The notes under the pieces: generated by a model
Database searches by the model: none
Told to the model about the DNA's origin: nothing
What the model saw: the letters and a program-made list of their open reading frames with translations, nothing else
Translations under genes and position numbers: made by a program
Assembly (NCBI RefSeq): GCF_018449725.1
Contig: NZ_JAAVVC010000004.1
Span: 310,001 to 374,000, forward strand
Direction: 5' to 3'
Length of the DNA: 64,000 nt
Source: Pseudomonas sp. dw_612
GTDB lineage: Bacteria; Pseudomonadota; Gammaproteobacteria; Pseudomonadales; Pseudomonadaceae
Part shown: piece after piece, positions 34,302 through 42,988 of the stretch
Numbering within the stretch: position 1 is the stretch's first letter
How the letters are laid out: each line of letters opens with the position of its first letter

Positions 34302-34525
34302 CTGTAGGAGCAAGGCTTGCCCGCGAAAGCGGTGGGTCAGGCAACGCTGGATCTGATGACCTCTTCGCGGGCAAGCCTTGCTCCTGCATTGGATAGGTGT
34401 TGATTACCTTTTTTGTGCCCTGCCACAAATCCCCTGTGGGAGCGGGCTTGCTCGCGAAAGCGGTGGGTCAGGCAACATCAATGTTGAATGTGCTGGCCCC
34501 TTCGCGAGCAAGCCCACTCCCACAT
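34302..34525. repeat. Two REP pairs between PpiC and LysR genes
   Basis: Inverted REP pairs at about 34302-34387 (GGAGCAAGGCTTGCCCGCGAAAG core) and 34434-34525 (GTGGGAGCGGGCTTGCTCGCG core) lie just after the end of the long phdA-to-PpiC operon. No gene or classical terminator is visible in 34245-34584. Confidence 0.85.
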
Positions 34526-34584
34526 GGGGTTCTGCGCTGTTCACAATGTCCATGCCCTGCCACAGGGGTGATGTGTCGGGCCGT

Positions 34585-35508
34585 TTAAAGTTTTTCCTCC
34601 AGCACTTTGTTCACCTGCGCGCCATCGATACTCAACGTCGCGGTGTTGAGCATGCCTTCCAGGTACGCCTTGGCGATCTGTTCCTGGCGTTGTGCGCGCA
34701 GGGCGAAGGTCAGGCGTTCGCGCAGTTCGTCGAGGGTGGCGAGGCGGGACGGTTGTTGCTCGGTGAGTTTGATGATGTGGAAACCCGCTGCGCTTTGCAC
34801 CGGGTCGGAGACGGCGCCAACCTTGAGCCGCGACACCGCGCCTCGCACCTCGGGCACCAATTGCTGCAAGGGTTGCAGCCCGGTATCGCTGACGCCACCC
34901 GCCCCCGCCAACGCGGCAAATTCCCCCGGCGCGGCCTGGGCTTTTTTGCTCAGTTCCACGACCTGTTTGCGCACGCTATCAAGGTTCTGCGGATCATTCA
35001 CCGCCAGGAAAATCTGACTCACCCGATACAGCGCTGGCGTCACCCAACCCGCTTTCCCTGCGTCATACGCCTGCTGCAGTTGCGCCGTACTGGGATAATC
35101 CGCTGGCACCTGGCTGACCGACTGCAAATAGTCGCGAAAGACAATCTGCTCCGTCGCCGCTCGGGTTTGCTGCTCGACTTCCGGCCGCTGGCGCCAGCCC
35201 TGGGCATCCGCCTGTTCAAGCACGGCCTTCTCGGCCAGACGCGAACGAATCCAGCTTTCCAGCGCCCCGCGATTACCGCGCAATTGTTTGCGAACCTCAG
35301 GCGCCACCGTGGCGAGCAAATCCTTCAACTCCTGCGGCGTGACCTGTTGATTGCCCAACCGCGCCACCGCCGCCCCGTCCACCTTCACTGCCGATGGCGC
35401 AGGCTGTTGAGCGGCGACCGGGTCATTCCCCGGTCGCAAGCCCAACCCGACAGCCACCACCAGCACGGTCAGCGCACCGGCGCTGACCATTGCCGTTCGC
35501 TTTTTCAC
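34585..35508 (-). CDS. PpiC-type (parvulin) peptidyl-prolyl isomerase, membrane-anchored
   Basis: A 307-residue protein starting at GTG (35508), which overlaps the stop of the preceding gene as GTGA with GAGG ten bases upstream. One N-terminal helix (MVSAGALTVLVVAVGLGL) anchors it. A helical SurA/PrsA-like N-domain covers about 30-170. The parvulin domain (about 170-275) contains YRVSQIFLAVND and the FHIIKL strand near its end. It is the last gene of the phdA operon and probably folds the large periplasmic or barrel clients of the locus (PdtA, PdtB, porin). The position corresponds to PA0699. Confidence 0.88.
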   Translation of the reverse strand: MKKRTAMVSAGALTVLVVAVGLGLRPGNDPVAAQQPAPSAVKVDGAAVARLGNQQVTPQELKDLLATVAPEVRKQLRGNRGALESWIRSRLAEKAVLEQADAQGWRQRPEVEQQTRAATEQIVFRDYLQSVSQVPADYPSTAQLQQAYDAGKAGWVTPALYRVSQIFLAVNDPQNLDSVRKQVVELSKKAQAAPGEFAALAGAGGVSDTGLQPLQQLVPEVRGAVSRLKVGAVSDPVQSAAGFHIIKLTEQQPSRLATLDELRERLTFALRAQRQEQIAKAYLEGMLNTATLSIDGAQVNKVLEEKL

Positions 35509-35984
35509 AGCGCTGGAACCTCGTCTGCGGTGGTCTCGGCGGTTTGCGCCTGGGCCTGCAAGTTCGCCGCGTTCTGGCTGTACTCTCGCAGGTAGACGAT
35601 GAATTCCTGGAGCAAACGATCCCACAACTCCAGGTTGCCCTTCAGGTGATCGGCGCTGACACCGGCGGCCACCACCACGTCCATTTCCATCACCAGGAAC
35701 TCGCCCTGCACCGACAACCGGGCAAAGCGGCGCGAGGCATTCCAGATTTCCGCCAGCCCGGCCGGCAACTCGCCCTGCACGCGCAAGGCGCAGCTGAAGG
35801 TGAAGTCGACGTAGCTGCCCGCCTCCGGCGCCACGTTGCCGAAACGCACGGCGTAGCCGATGCCCTGGCTGGCGCTGAGCAGTTGCACGATGCCGTTCTG
35901 TTCGGTCTGGTTGACCCGGTAACCGGCGGCTTGCAGCACGTCGGTCAGGGATTGCGGCGATACGTGGCTGATCAATTGAGTCAT
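35505..35984 (-). CDS. YbjN-domain protein of the pdtB operon
   Basis: A 159-residue protein with a YbjN/DUF1790-type fold (LTDVLQAAGYRVNQ near the start, VDFTFSCALRV and the FLVMEMDVVV strand later). I chose the start MTQLISH because AAGGA is correctly spaced; an ATG three codons earlier sits on top of the ribosome site. There is no signal peptide, so it should be cytoplasmic. It is tightly coupled to the PpiC gene (4-base overlap) and follows the coiled-coil gene. It corresponds to PA0698. YbjN proteins resemble type III chaperones or regulators, so a chaperone-like role is possible but unproven. Confidence 0.7.
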   Translation of the reverse strand: MTQLISHVSPQSLTDVLQAAGYRVNQTEQNGIVQLLSASQGIGYAVRFGNVAPEAGSYVDFTFSCALRVQGELPAGLAEIWNASRRFARLSVQGEFLVMEMDVVVAAGVSADHLKGNLELWDRLLQEFIVYLREYSQNAANLQAQAQTAETTADEVPAL

Positions 35985-36000
35985 GAAGTTCATCCTTGGA

Positions 36001-36630
36001 TTAGTGAGCGAGCGCCGCTTGGGGCGCGTCGTATTGCGTCTTGTAGAGCTCGTCGCCAAAGCCCTGGGCCAGTTCTTCGAACTTGACCCGGGCGCTGCCG
36101 GCGAACGGTTGGCGAATCTTCATCACCTCGGCGACGTCGATTTTTTCGTAGGCCGCGAGCATCTCCTTGGCCACGCCATACATCTGCTGATTCTTGACTG
36201 AACATTGCTGCACTTGCGTGTCACGTTCAGCCAATTGCGCTTGGAGCTTAGCCCGTTCTGCCTCTTTGGCACGGGCCATGACCAACAACTCCTCGTACGC
36301 TTTCTTGAACTTGCCGATCTGCTCACTGCTGGCCGCTACCTGCGCCTGGGCCTGGCTTTGCAGGCTGCTTTGCTGGCCGGCCAGTTGCTCGGCCATGCCT
36401 TTGGCCTTCGTCAGTTCGGTCGTCAATTGCTTGATCTGCGCCTGAGCAGCCTTCGCTTCGCCCTGAGCCGCCAGTTGCGCGGCGCTGGCCTGGGCCTGCT
36501 GACTTTGCAGGGCCTGCAGTTGCTGGGTGGTGCTGCGCAACTGGGTGCGCAGACGCTCTTCCATGCCTTCGGCGCTTGCGCCCTGGGCGATCAACAGCCC
36601 CAGCGTCAGCAGCGCAAATAGTGATTTCAT
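36001..36630 (-). CDS. Secreted coiled-coil protein of the pdtB operon
   Basis: A 209-residue protein with a signal peptide (MKSLFALLTLGLLIAQGASA) and GGAGGG before its ATG. Residues about 28-150 are an almost unbroken Gln/Ala/Glu-rich coiled coil. A single cysteine (VQQCSVKN) lies near residue 155, and a conserved C-terminal block (MLAAYEKIDVAEVMKIRQPF) follows. It is probably periplasmic and elongated, perhaps bridging the ExbBD/TonB complex or the porin to another envelope layer. It corresponds in position to PA0697. No enzymatic motif is visible. Confidence 0.75.
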   Translation of the reverse strand: MKSLFALLTLGLLIAQGASAEGMEERLRTQLRSTTQQLQALQSQQAQASAAQLAAQGEAKAAQAQIKQLTTELTKAKGMAEQLAGQQSSLQSQAQAQVAASSEQIGKFKKAYEELLVMARAKEAERAKLQAQLAERDTQVQQCSVKNQQMYGVAKEMLAAYEKIDVAEVMKIRQPFAGSARVKFEELAQGFGDELYKTQYDAPQAALAH

Positions 36631-36647
36631 GAAGCCCTCCCTGCGCC

Positions 36648-38348
36648 CTAGAAGCGCGTGTTGATTTCCAGCTGCAAGACATCGATGTCGAACGGCGCGC
36701 CGTACACCGCTTCGGAACTCAACCAGCGGCCGGTGGCGTAGACGTTCTTGGCCAAGCCGTAATTGCCGCCCAGGAAGTAGCCCTTGGCGTTGGTCCCGCC
36801 CAGGTGGAACGACGAATCGTTGAAACCGTCCGGCAAGGCATCGGGCTGGATGTATTTGTAGCCGGCGAAGAAGTTCCAGTCGCCCTGCTTCTTCAGCTCC
36901 AGCGCATTGCCGAGGGTGAATTGCACCATCCACGCGTCGGCGCCACTTTCGATGCCGCCGCTGCTGTCGAGGTTGTTGACGATCTGCCCCGCCGAGCGCT
37001 TGCGCATGTCGCCTTCGTCGTAACCGAGGTTGTGGATGTAGTTGCCCTGGCTGCGTAACTTGAAGTCCTCGGGCAGATCGGCGTCCCACACCAGGTTCAG
37101 GTCCAGCAGATTGAACTCCGAGGCCAGGCCAACGAATTGGGGTTGTGGCGTGGTGGCCGGGTTGAGTGGGTTGGGCGTGATGTCCCGCAACAGGAACACG
37201 CTGTTGCCCTTCTGCATGAACGCCGAGCGACTGCCGTCGCTGTCGCAACCCGGCGCGCCGGCCCAGGGTTCGCAAGGGCTGGAGCGCTGGCCTTCGATGT
37301 CGTCGAAGCGGTAGTAGGCCAAGGCACCCTTGAGTCGGTTGTCGCTGTTGATCGCCCATTTGGCGCCGATCTGCGCGCCATACAGCCACTTGTTGTCGCT
37401 GTCTTCCTTGTCCAGGCCATTGCTGGTGCTGGTGTCGTTGGTGTACTCCACCGGGAACGCGCCGACGGTGCCGAACACGCCCCAGTCGCGGCTGAGCTTG
37501 TGGTCGAAAATCGCCGCGATGCCATCGAAGTTCAGGTCGTTGGAATACAGCATGTCGGTGGAGAAAAACGGATTGGCGATCCGCCCGCCGGTCAATGTCA
37601 CGTCCTGCGTCGCCTTCCAGGTCAGGTAACCCTGATCGAGCCAGATGTCTTTCTTGCCGAAGCCGCCGCCCAGGGTTTGCGTGGTCGACACCGGGTTGTT
37701 GTCGGAACCGGTGGCGATGCGGATGCCGGCGGTCCAGTCCGGCGCGAGCACCGCTTTCATGCCCAGCCGTGCGCGCAGGCGGAACAGGTTTTCGCGGTCT
37801 TCCCGGGTGTTGAGCAACGGCGGCAGGTTGGTGCTGCTGTTGGGGTTTACGTCGTACGGACCATTGTTGTTGAGCTTGGCGAAGTCGACGATTTCGTTGC
37901 TATTGGTGCCGGAGTAGTAGCGTGATTCATCCCGCAGGCGAATGTCGCCGTCGAAGCTGATGCGCGACACCCAGTCCGGGAATGTGTTGGGCTGGGCCCA
38001 GTTCTCTTGCTTGGCGGTGGCCATGACCTCGGCCTTGACCTGATCACGGATCTGATCGCGCACAGCGGCCGGCACGTATTGCACCCGCACATCCCCCGGT
38101 GCCGCGACGGGACCGGCCGCCACCACCGCTGGCGCACTCGCCGCCTGCCGGGCCTGGGCCGCTTCGTTCTGCGCCTGGGCGATCAGCGCGTCGGCCTTGT
38201 CCTGCTTCAAAATGCCCTGCTCCACCAGCAAGCGGATCAGATTGATCGTGGCGTTTTCCGAGGGCGCAGGGGCTGCCGCTGCGTGCCCGACCAGGGTCGC
38301 AATGACCATGCCGACCGCCAGGGACAATCGATTCACGTTGGAAATCAT
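36648..38348 (-). CDS. Putative outer-membrane porin of the pdtB operon
   Basis: A 566-residue protein of the putative-porin family. The signal peptide ends near GHAAAA. A helical segment (LIRLLVEQGILKQDKADALIAQAQNEAAQARQ split over residues 35-75) precedes the beta-barrel. The barrel carries many alternating strands and ends in QLEINTRF with a terminal Phe, typical of BAM substrates. The ATG at 38348 is preferred over an in-frame GTG two codons earlier, on ribosome-site spacing (AAGGAG). It lies between the TonB-like gene and the coiled-coil gene, corresponding to PA0696. The substrate is unknown; a phosphate-related solute is suggested only by the locus context. Confidence 0.85.
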   Translation of the reverse strand: MISNVNRLSLAVGMVIATLVGHAAAAPAPSENATINLIRLLVEQGILKQDKADALIAQAQNEAAQARQAASAPAVVAAGPVAAPGDVRVQYVPAAVRDQIRDQVKAEVMATAKQENWAQPNTFPDWVSRISFDGDIRLRDESRYYSGTNSNEIVDFAKLNNNGPYDVNPNSSTNLPPLLNTREDRENLFRLRARLGMKAVLAPDWTAGIRIATGSDNNPVSTTQTLGGGFGKKDIWLDQGYLTWKATQDVTLTGGRIANPFFSTDMLYSNDLNFDGIAAIFDHKLSRDWGVFGTVGAFPVEYTNDTSTSNGLDKEDSDNKWLYGAQIGAKWAINSDNRLKGALAYYRFDDIEGQRSSPCEPWAGAPGCDSDGSRSAFMQKGNSVFLLRDITPNPLNPATTPQPQFVGLASEFNLLDLNLVWDADLPEDFKLRSQGNYIHNLGYDEGDMRKRSAGQIVNNLDSSGGIESGADAWMVQFTLGNALELKKQGDWNFFAGYKYIQPDALPDGFNDSSFHLGGTNAKGYFLGGNYGLAKNVYATGRWLSSEAVYGAPFDIDVLQLEINTRF

Positions 38349-38387
38349 CTGCACACAACTCCTTTAGGCAAACTGTTAAGAATTCGG

Positions 38388-39095
38388 TTAACCCGGACGC
38401 CGCCCTTGCAAGGACAGGCGTACAGGTAAAGTCATGGAGGCCGGTGGCCGTTCGCTCAGGTGCGGCGCGTTGCGCAGGGCCGCGAGTACTTGGGTGTCGA
38501 TCTCGGGCTTGCCGCTGGACTTGACCAACTCGACCCGGGTGATTTCGCCGACGCTGCTCAGCCACACGTCGGCCTGCAGCGAAAACGCCAGGTTGCGCAG
38601 GTCCGGGTTATCCCGCAGCAAGCGCTGGAAGGTGAAGGCCAAAAACTGGCTGTAGGTGCCGTTGCCCAAACGACCGCCGCCGGCCCCAGCCATGCCGCCG
38701 CCCTTGCCCGCGCCGATGTTGAAGGCGTCGTTGCCGGACTGCGCATCGCCGTCCATTTGCATCGGGTTGGCCAGATCATCCGCCGGGGATGGCGGTGCTT
38801 CTTCGGCTGGCTTGACCTCTTCGGGCTCTGGCGTCGGTTGCGGCTCGACCATTTTTTCTTCCACCGGTGGCTCGGGCTCGGGCGGTTTTTCCGGCGGCGG
38901 TGGTGGCGGTGGCGGCAACGGGATAATCGTCGGCACCTTCGGCGCTTCCCGACGGATGCCGCTCATGTCATTGGCCCATTGCCACAGGAACCACGCCGCG
39001 ACGGCACCGAGCAGCAGCCCGGCGCCCCACTTGACGAAGCGCACGGGCGACGGCCTTTTCACCGGCAACGGCTTGAAGGGTTGTTGTGCGGTCAT
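38388..39095 (-). CDS. TonB-family energy transducer
   Basis: A 235-residue protein with one N-terminal membrane anchor (about residues 22-42), a proline/glutamate-rich periplasmic spacer (about 55-105), a Gly-rich hinge and a TonB-like C-terminal domain (about 170-235; VGEITRVELVKSSGKPEIDTQ). It is encoded two bases after exbD. Together with ExbB and ExbD it would form a proton-driven motor. No TonB-dependent receptor is encoded in the window. The C-terminus looks related to the C-terminus of VreA. It corresponds to PA0695. Confidence 0.88.
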   Translation of the reverse strand: MTAQQPFKPLPVKRPSPVRFVKWGAGLLLGAVAAWFLWQWANDMSGIRREAPKVPTIIPLPPPPPPPPEKPPEPEPPVEEKMVEPQPTPEPEEVKPAEEAPPSPADDLANPMQMDGDAQSGNDAFNIGAGKGGGMAGAGGGRLGNGTYSQFLAFTFQRLLRDNPDLRNLAFSLQADVWLSSVGEITRVELVKSSGKPEIDTQVLAALRNAPHLSERPPASMTLPVRLSLQGRRPG

Positions 39096-39097
39096 GG

Positions 39098-39523
39098 TCA
39101 GCCCTGGCTCGGTTTGCCGGTGACGAGACCGACCTGGGACAGTTCCAGGCGCCGCAACAGGTCCAGCACCTCAATGACTTTCTGGTACTGCACCTGGGCA
39201 TCACCGCGCACGATCACCGGGAAGTCCGGGCTCAGGGCTTTCTCGATGCGCAGCCGATCTTCGAGTTCGGCCAACGTCACCGGGTAGGCATCGAGGAACA
39301 CCTGGCCGCCATCGTTGACCGAAATCGCCTTGGTCTTGGCTTCGGACAACGACACCGAGGCACTGGCCTTGGGCAGGTTGATCTGGATACCCGAGACCTG
39401 GGCGGTGGCGGTGAGGATGAACATCACCAGCACCACCATCAGCACGTCCACCAGGGGCGTGATGTTGATGGTGTCCACCGCTGCGTCGTCTTCGTCGTCA
39501 TGGGAGGCATTTACGGAAGCCAT
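39098..39523 (-). CDS. exbD2: ExbD/TolR biopolymer transport protein
   Basis: A 141-residue bitopic protein with an acidic N-terminus (DDEDDAAVD) and one membrane helix (PLVDVLMVVLVMFILTA) that contains the essential proton-path aspartate D26. The periplasmic domain carries the typical LPKAS and PVIVRGDAQVQYQKVIEVLD. GAGGAG lies before the ATG. It partners the ExbB fusion protein encoded immediately upstream and the TonB-like protein downstream. It corresponds to exbD2 (PA0694). Confidence 0.93.
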   Translation of the reverse strand: MASVNASHDDEDDAAVDTINITPLVDVLMVVLVMFILTATAQVSGIQINLPKASASVSLSEAKTKAISVNDGGQVFLDAYPVTLAELEDRLRIEKALSPDFPVIVRGDAQVQYQKVIEVLDLLRRLELSQVGLVTGKPSQG

Positions 39524-39535
39524 TTTTTTTGCTCC

Positions 39536-41335
39536 TCAGGCCGGTACGGACGCGTTGGTGTGATTGCCACGGCGATGGGCCGATTCGCTGAACTGACTCT
39601 CGCCGTGCATCTCCGCCAGGCGAGTGATGAACTCATCGACGAACACCCGCATGTCGGCGCTGACTTCCTTGTTGCGGGTGATCAGCCGGTTGTAGCCAAA
39701 CAGCGCCGGGATCGCGACAAACAGGCCCATGGCCGTGGCGAGCAACGCGGCGGCCATGCCGGGGGCGATGGCGTTGATGTTGACGTCGCCAGCCATCGCC
39801 GTGCCGAGAAACACCACCATGATCCCCAGCACGGTGCCGAGCAGGCCGATGTAAGGCCCGCCGGCGATGGCGTTGGACAAGGTCGAGAGTTTCGAGCTGA
39901 GGGCCTGGTTTTCGCGGGTGCGCACGCCGTCCATGGAGCAGCGGATCGCTTCGATGGTCGCGGCGGAAACCGACGAGGTGTCGGCGCCCTGCTCCCGGCG
40001 AGTACGGATTTCCTTCACCGCCACCAGATACAAACGCCACAGCGACGAATGCTGCAGGCGCTGGGCCAATTCCTGGTCGTCGGCGAACATTTCCAGACGC
40101 GTGCCGACCTTGGCGAACTGCTCACGAAAGCCTTCGTTGGCAGCGCTGACCCGGCTGACCATGCGGTTCTTGCGGATCATGATCACCCACGACTGGAACA
40201 TCATCAGCACCAGCACGGCGATGATCACCCAGGCGTCCAGCGGCACCGCGTTGAGCAGGAAACCGAGGCTGCCGAAGCCGTAGCCCGACTGTTCTTCATC
40301 GACGCCGTAGGCCACCAGTTTCGACTCGGCGCCCTGGGAGTTGGCATCGGCCAACAACAACGCCGCCGGACGAGCGACCTTGGACAACCGCAGTTCATCC
40401 ATGGCCCCGGCAAACGGCAAGTAAGCGCTGGCGGACAGGTCGGCGCCGATGGCCATGACTGAATTGAACGCCGGCATCGACACCGGGAGGCTCGCGATCT
40501 CGCGGCCATTGACGTACAGCGAGACTTTGCTGCCTTCGGCGGTGAGTGCCAAGTGCTGCCATTGGCCGGGGTTCAGCGGTTGCGTGGAGACGGCGCGCTG
40601 ACCGTCGATTTCCACGAACGCCATACCTTGGTTCAACCCCAGCAGCAGGCTGTTGGCGCCCTCACGCCTTGCGAGCACAAGCTGCTCGCCATTGGCCTGG
40701 TCCAGGCGCAACCAGGCACTGAAGGTGAACGCACTGCCGGCGTTGTGTTGCAGCGATGGACTGCCCGGCAGCAGCAACGGTTGGCCGCTGAACTGCAAGG
40801 CGCGGCCGATCACGCCGTCGATGCTCGCGCCGGTGGCGCTTTGCGCGGTGTTGCCGTAGGCCGTGGTGTCCTTGGCCGGGGTGCCGTTGGCGCCGTCGAA
40901 GTGGTAGAGAGCGGTGTAATTCGGATCGAAGGTCAACTGACCGTTACCGGTGGCCGGGGCTTTCTGGTTGCCGTAGTACATCCAGATGTCCTGGCGCTGG
41001 CCGCCCTCCACTTTCGGCACATCGACCCAGATCAGCGCCATGCCCATCAACGGGTCGAAGCTTTCGATCTGGTGGTTGAGCACGGTCTTGTCATCGGCAG
41101 CGACGAAGCGCAGATCCGAGCCGTCCTCCTTCACTCCGTCGAAGGTGAAGTTGCCGGTGTGCAGGCGCACCAGCAGCGCCGTGCGGCCCAGGGCTTCGTT
41201 GATGGCCGCGCCCTGGGGCGTGGTGTCCACGGCTATCTGCTTGCGGTAGTGCCAGTCGTCCTGCCACCAGGCCTGGGCGGTGGCCGGGAGCACGAAGCCC
41301 AGGCAGATGAAGAAAGCGATGAATAAGCGCTGCAT
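39536..41335 (-). CDS. exbB2: ExbB/TolQ/MotA-type proton channel fused to DUF2341 and LamG ectodomains
   Basis: A 599-residue fusion protein. The signal peptide (about 1-22) leads a DUF2341 domain (about 25-125, starting WWQDDWHYRKQI). A concanavalin/LamG-like domain follows (about 140-325, with FTFSAWLRLD, PGQWQHLALT and GAMDELRLSKVARP). Then come a membrane helix (about 368-388), a cytoplasmic loop and the MotA/TolQ/ExbB core (about 440-575, with GPYIGLLGTVLGIM and LLATAMGLFVAIPAL). The core should conduct protons for the ExbBD-TonB motor; the ectodomain would lie in the periplasm and may bind glycan or protein. Ordinary ExbB is 220-330 residues. It corresponds to exbB2 (PA0693). Confidence 0.92.
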   Translation of the reverse strand: MQRLFIAFFICLGFVLPATAQAWWQDDWHYRKQIAVDTTPQGAAINEALGRTALLVRLHTGNFTFDGVKEDGSDLRFVAADDKTVLNHQIESFDPLMGMALIWVDVPKVEGGQRQDIWMYYGNQKAPATGNGQLTFDPNYTALYHFDGANGTPAKDTTAYGNTAQSATGASIDGVIGRALQFSGQPLLLPGSPSLQHNAGSAFTFSAWLRLDQANGEQLVLARREGANSLLLGLNQGMAFVEIDGQRAVSTQPLNPGQWQHLALTAEGSKVSLYVNGREIASLPVSMPAFNSVMAIGADLSASAYLPFAGAMDELRLSKVARPAALLLADANSQGAESKLVAYGVDEEQSGYGFGSLGFLLNAVPLDAWVIIAVLVLMMFQSWVIMIRKNRMVSRVSAANEGFREQFAKVGTRLEMFADDQELAQRLQHSSLWRLYLVAVKEIRTRREQGADTSSVSAATIEAIRCSMDGVRTRENQALSSKLSTLSNAIAGGPYIGLLGTVLGIMVVFLGTAMAGDVNINAIAPGMAAALLATAMGLFVAIPALFGYNRLITRNKEVSADMRVFVDEFITRLAEMHGESQFSESAHRRGNHTNASVPA

Positions 41336-41348
41336 GAAAATGCTCCTT

Positions 41349-42935
41349 TTAGAATGTGGCCTGAAGGTTGAAATGCAGGCGCGAATCGTGTTTTTGCGTG
41401 TTCGGCCCTTCGAGCAGCGGATAGCCCCAATCCACGCTGCCGGACAGCCACTTGCTCAGGCTAGCGCGGGTACCCAGGCCGACACTGGCCAAGGCGTAAT
41501 CGGCGTCCTGATCAGGCAGTTCGTCGCGCAGGTACAACTGGGCGCCTTCGGCGAAGGCATAGAAGCGCCACTCCTGAACGTAAGGACCGAGGTACTTGGC
41601 CAGCGATGGCGTGCGCAGCTCCTGACTCAGCAAAACGCCGTCATCACCGGTGCGTTCAGCGGCCAGGTAACCGCGCACTGAAGTCGCGCCACCGGCAGAA
41701 AATTGCTCGTTGGAAACCAGTGGCCCGGAGGCCAACTGGAACGCGGCTTTGCTCGCGGTCTGCCAGTCGCTGGCGAAGGTGTAGGTGTAATTGGTGTCGC
41801 CCTTGAGCACGGCGAAACTGGGGCTGGCGCGGTAGCGCTTGTAGTCGAAATCTTCGTCGGAACTGCCGTAGCCAAACAGGCTGCGGGTGCCGGCCACCAG
41901 GCTCAGGCCGAGTCCCAACTGACTGCTTTCGGTGTAGCGAAAGCCGTTGTAGGCGAAGGTGAATGGCGCGTATTTGAGCGGCACCTTGTCGCTTTCGCCG
42001 CCGAGGGTCAGTTGCTCGTCGAAGTCCTTGAAGTCGATGCCGGCGGACAGCGAGTTGGACCAGTTGCCGCTGGACGGCAGCGTGTAGATCGCCGACACGC
42101 CGTAGGAATGGCCCTTGCCCAACACGTTGCTGCCGCCGATGGTGGCAACGTTGCTGTCGGACTGGTAGCCGGAGAACTGCACGCTCCAGCGCTCGTTCAA
42201 TGGCGCGGTGTAGGAGCCGGACCAGACCTTGGCGTTGTCGGTGTCCTGGGGTGCGGTGAAGAAGGTCAGGGAAATGCTGTGCCCCAGTTGCCAGAGGTTG
42301 TTGTAGCCCAGGCTGGTGACGGTGCGCAGCTTCTCGGTGTCGGCGCTGTAGTCGTTGTTCAGGCCGATGCTGGCCTGCCACGGGCTCTGGTCCTCGACCT
42401 GCAAGTCCACGTCCATGGTCCCGGGGCGCTGGCCTTCACGCACAAGTGGCATCACCTGACGGCCGGGGGTCTTGTTCAGTTGCGCCAGTTCGCCCTGGAC
42501 CTTGCTGAAATCCGGCACCTCGCCTTCCTTCAATGCAGACACGTCTTCGCGGATATCCAGTGGCGAATAGTGCTTGGCGCCGACCACGCGCACACGGCCG
42601 ACCTTGGTTTCGCTGACGTGCAGGTAGACGATGCCGTCCTCGACTTTCTGCTCCGGCAATTCGACGAATACCGATTGATAGCCGCGCGCCTGATAGGCCT
42701 TTTGCAAGGCCTCGCGGGCGCCTTCGATATCGGTCAGGGCTTTTTGCGGGCCGAGAAACGGATACACCGCTTCTTCAATGGCCCGGGCATCGAGCACGGT
42801 GTTGCCGCGCACGAAGTACTCGTTCACATCGACCAATTTGGCCGGCACGGCGTCCTCGGCCCATGCCGGTTGCGCGCTCGCCGTCACCAGCAGCCAGCCC
42901 CACAGCGCCAGCCGCGTCTTGAAAAGATGCTCCAC
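41349..42935 (-). CDS. pdtB: Two-partner secretion outer-membrane pore, ShlB/FhaC/HecB family (PdtB)
   Basis: A 528-residue TpsB transporter. The likely start is GTG at 42935 with AGGGGG just upstream; an ATG with a ribosome site is absent. The signal peptide ends near PAWA. Two POTRA domains occupy about 30-185 (NEYFVRGNTVLDARAIEEAV; KVGRVRVVGAKHYSPLDI). The 16-strand barrel follows, with the conserved L6 motif VRGY (in GGATSVRGYLAAE) and a final Phe. It should recognise the TPS domain of PdtA, encoded 21 kb away. It stands between phdA and exbB2, as in P. aeruginosa. Confidence 0.94.
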   Translation of the reverse strand: MEHLFKTRLALWGWLLVTASAQPAWAEDAVPAKLVDVNEYFVRGNTVLDARAIEEAVYPFLGPQKALTDIEGAREALQKAYQARGYQSVFVELPEQKVEDGIVYLHVSETKVGRVRVVGAKHYSPLDIREDVSALKEGEVPDFSKVQGELAQLNKTPGRQVMPLVREGQRPGTMDVDLQVEDQSPWQASIGLNNDYSADTEKLRTVTSLGYNNLWQLGHSISLTFFTAPQDTDNAKVWSGSYTAPLNERWSVQFSGYQSDSNVATIGGSNVLGKGHSYGVSAIYTLPSSGNWSNSLSAGIDFKDFDEQLTLGGESDKVPLKYAPFTFAYNGFRYTESSQLGLGLSLVAGTRSLFGYGSSDEDFDYKRYRASPSFAVLKGDTNYTYTFASDWQTASKAAFQLASGPLVSNEQFSAGGATSVRGYLAAERTGDDGVLLSQELRTPSLAKYLGPYVQEWRFYAFAEGAQLYLRDELPDQDADYALASVGLGTRASLSKWLSGSVDWGYPLLEGPNTQKHDSRLHFNLQATF

Positions 42936-42988
42936 ACCACCCCCTGAATTCGAAATGACCGTCGCCGTTTGTCCGGCGTTTGGCCCAC

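Noticed and set aside
36001..37389. A 462-codon frame running from the coiled-coil gene back into the porin gene
   Set aside because: Only the last 209 codons from the ATG at 36630 encode the coiled-coil protein; the upstream part is an off-frame shadow of the porin gene.
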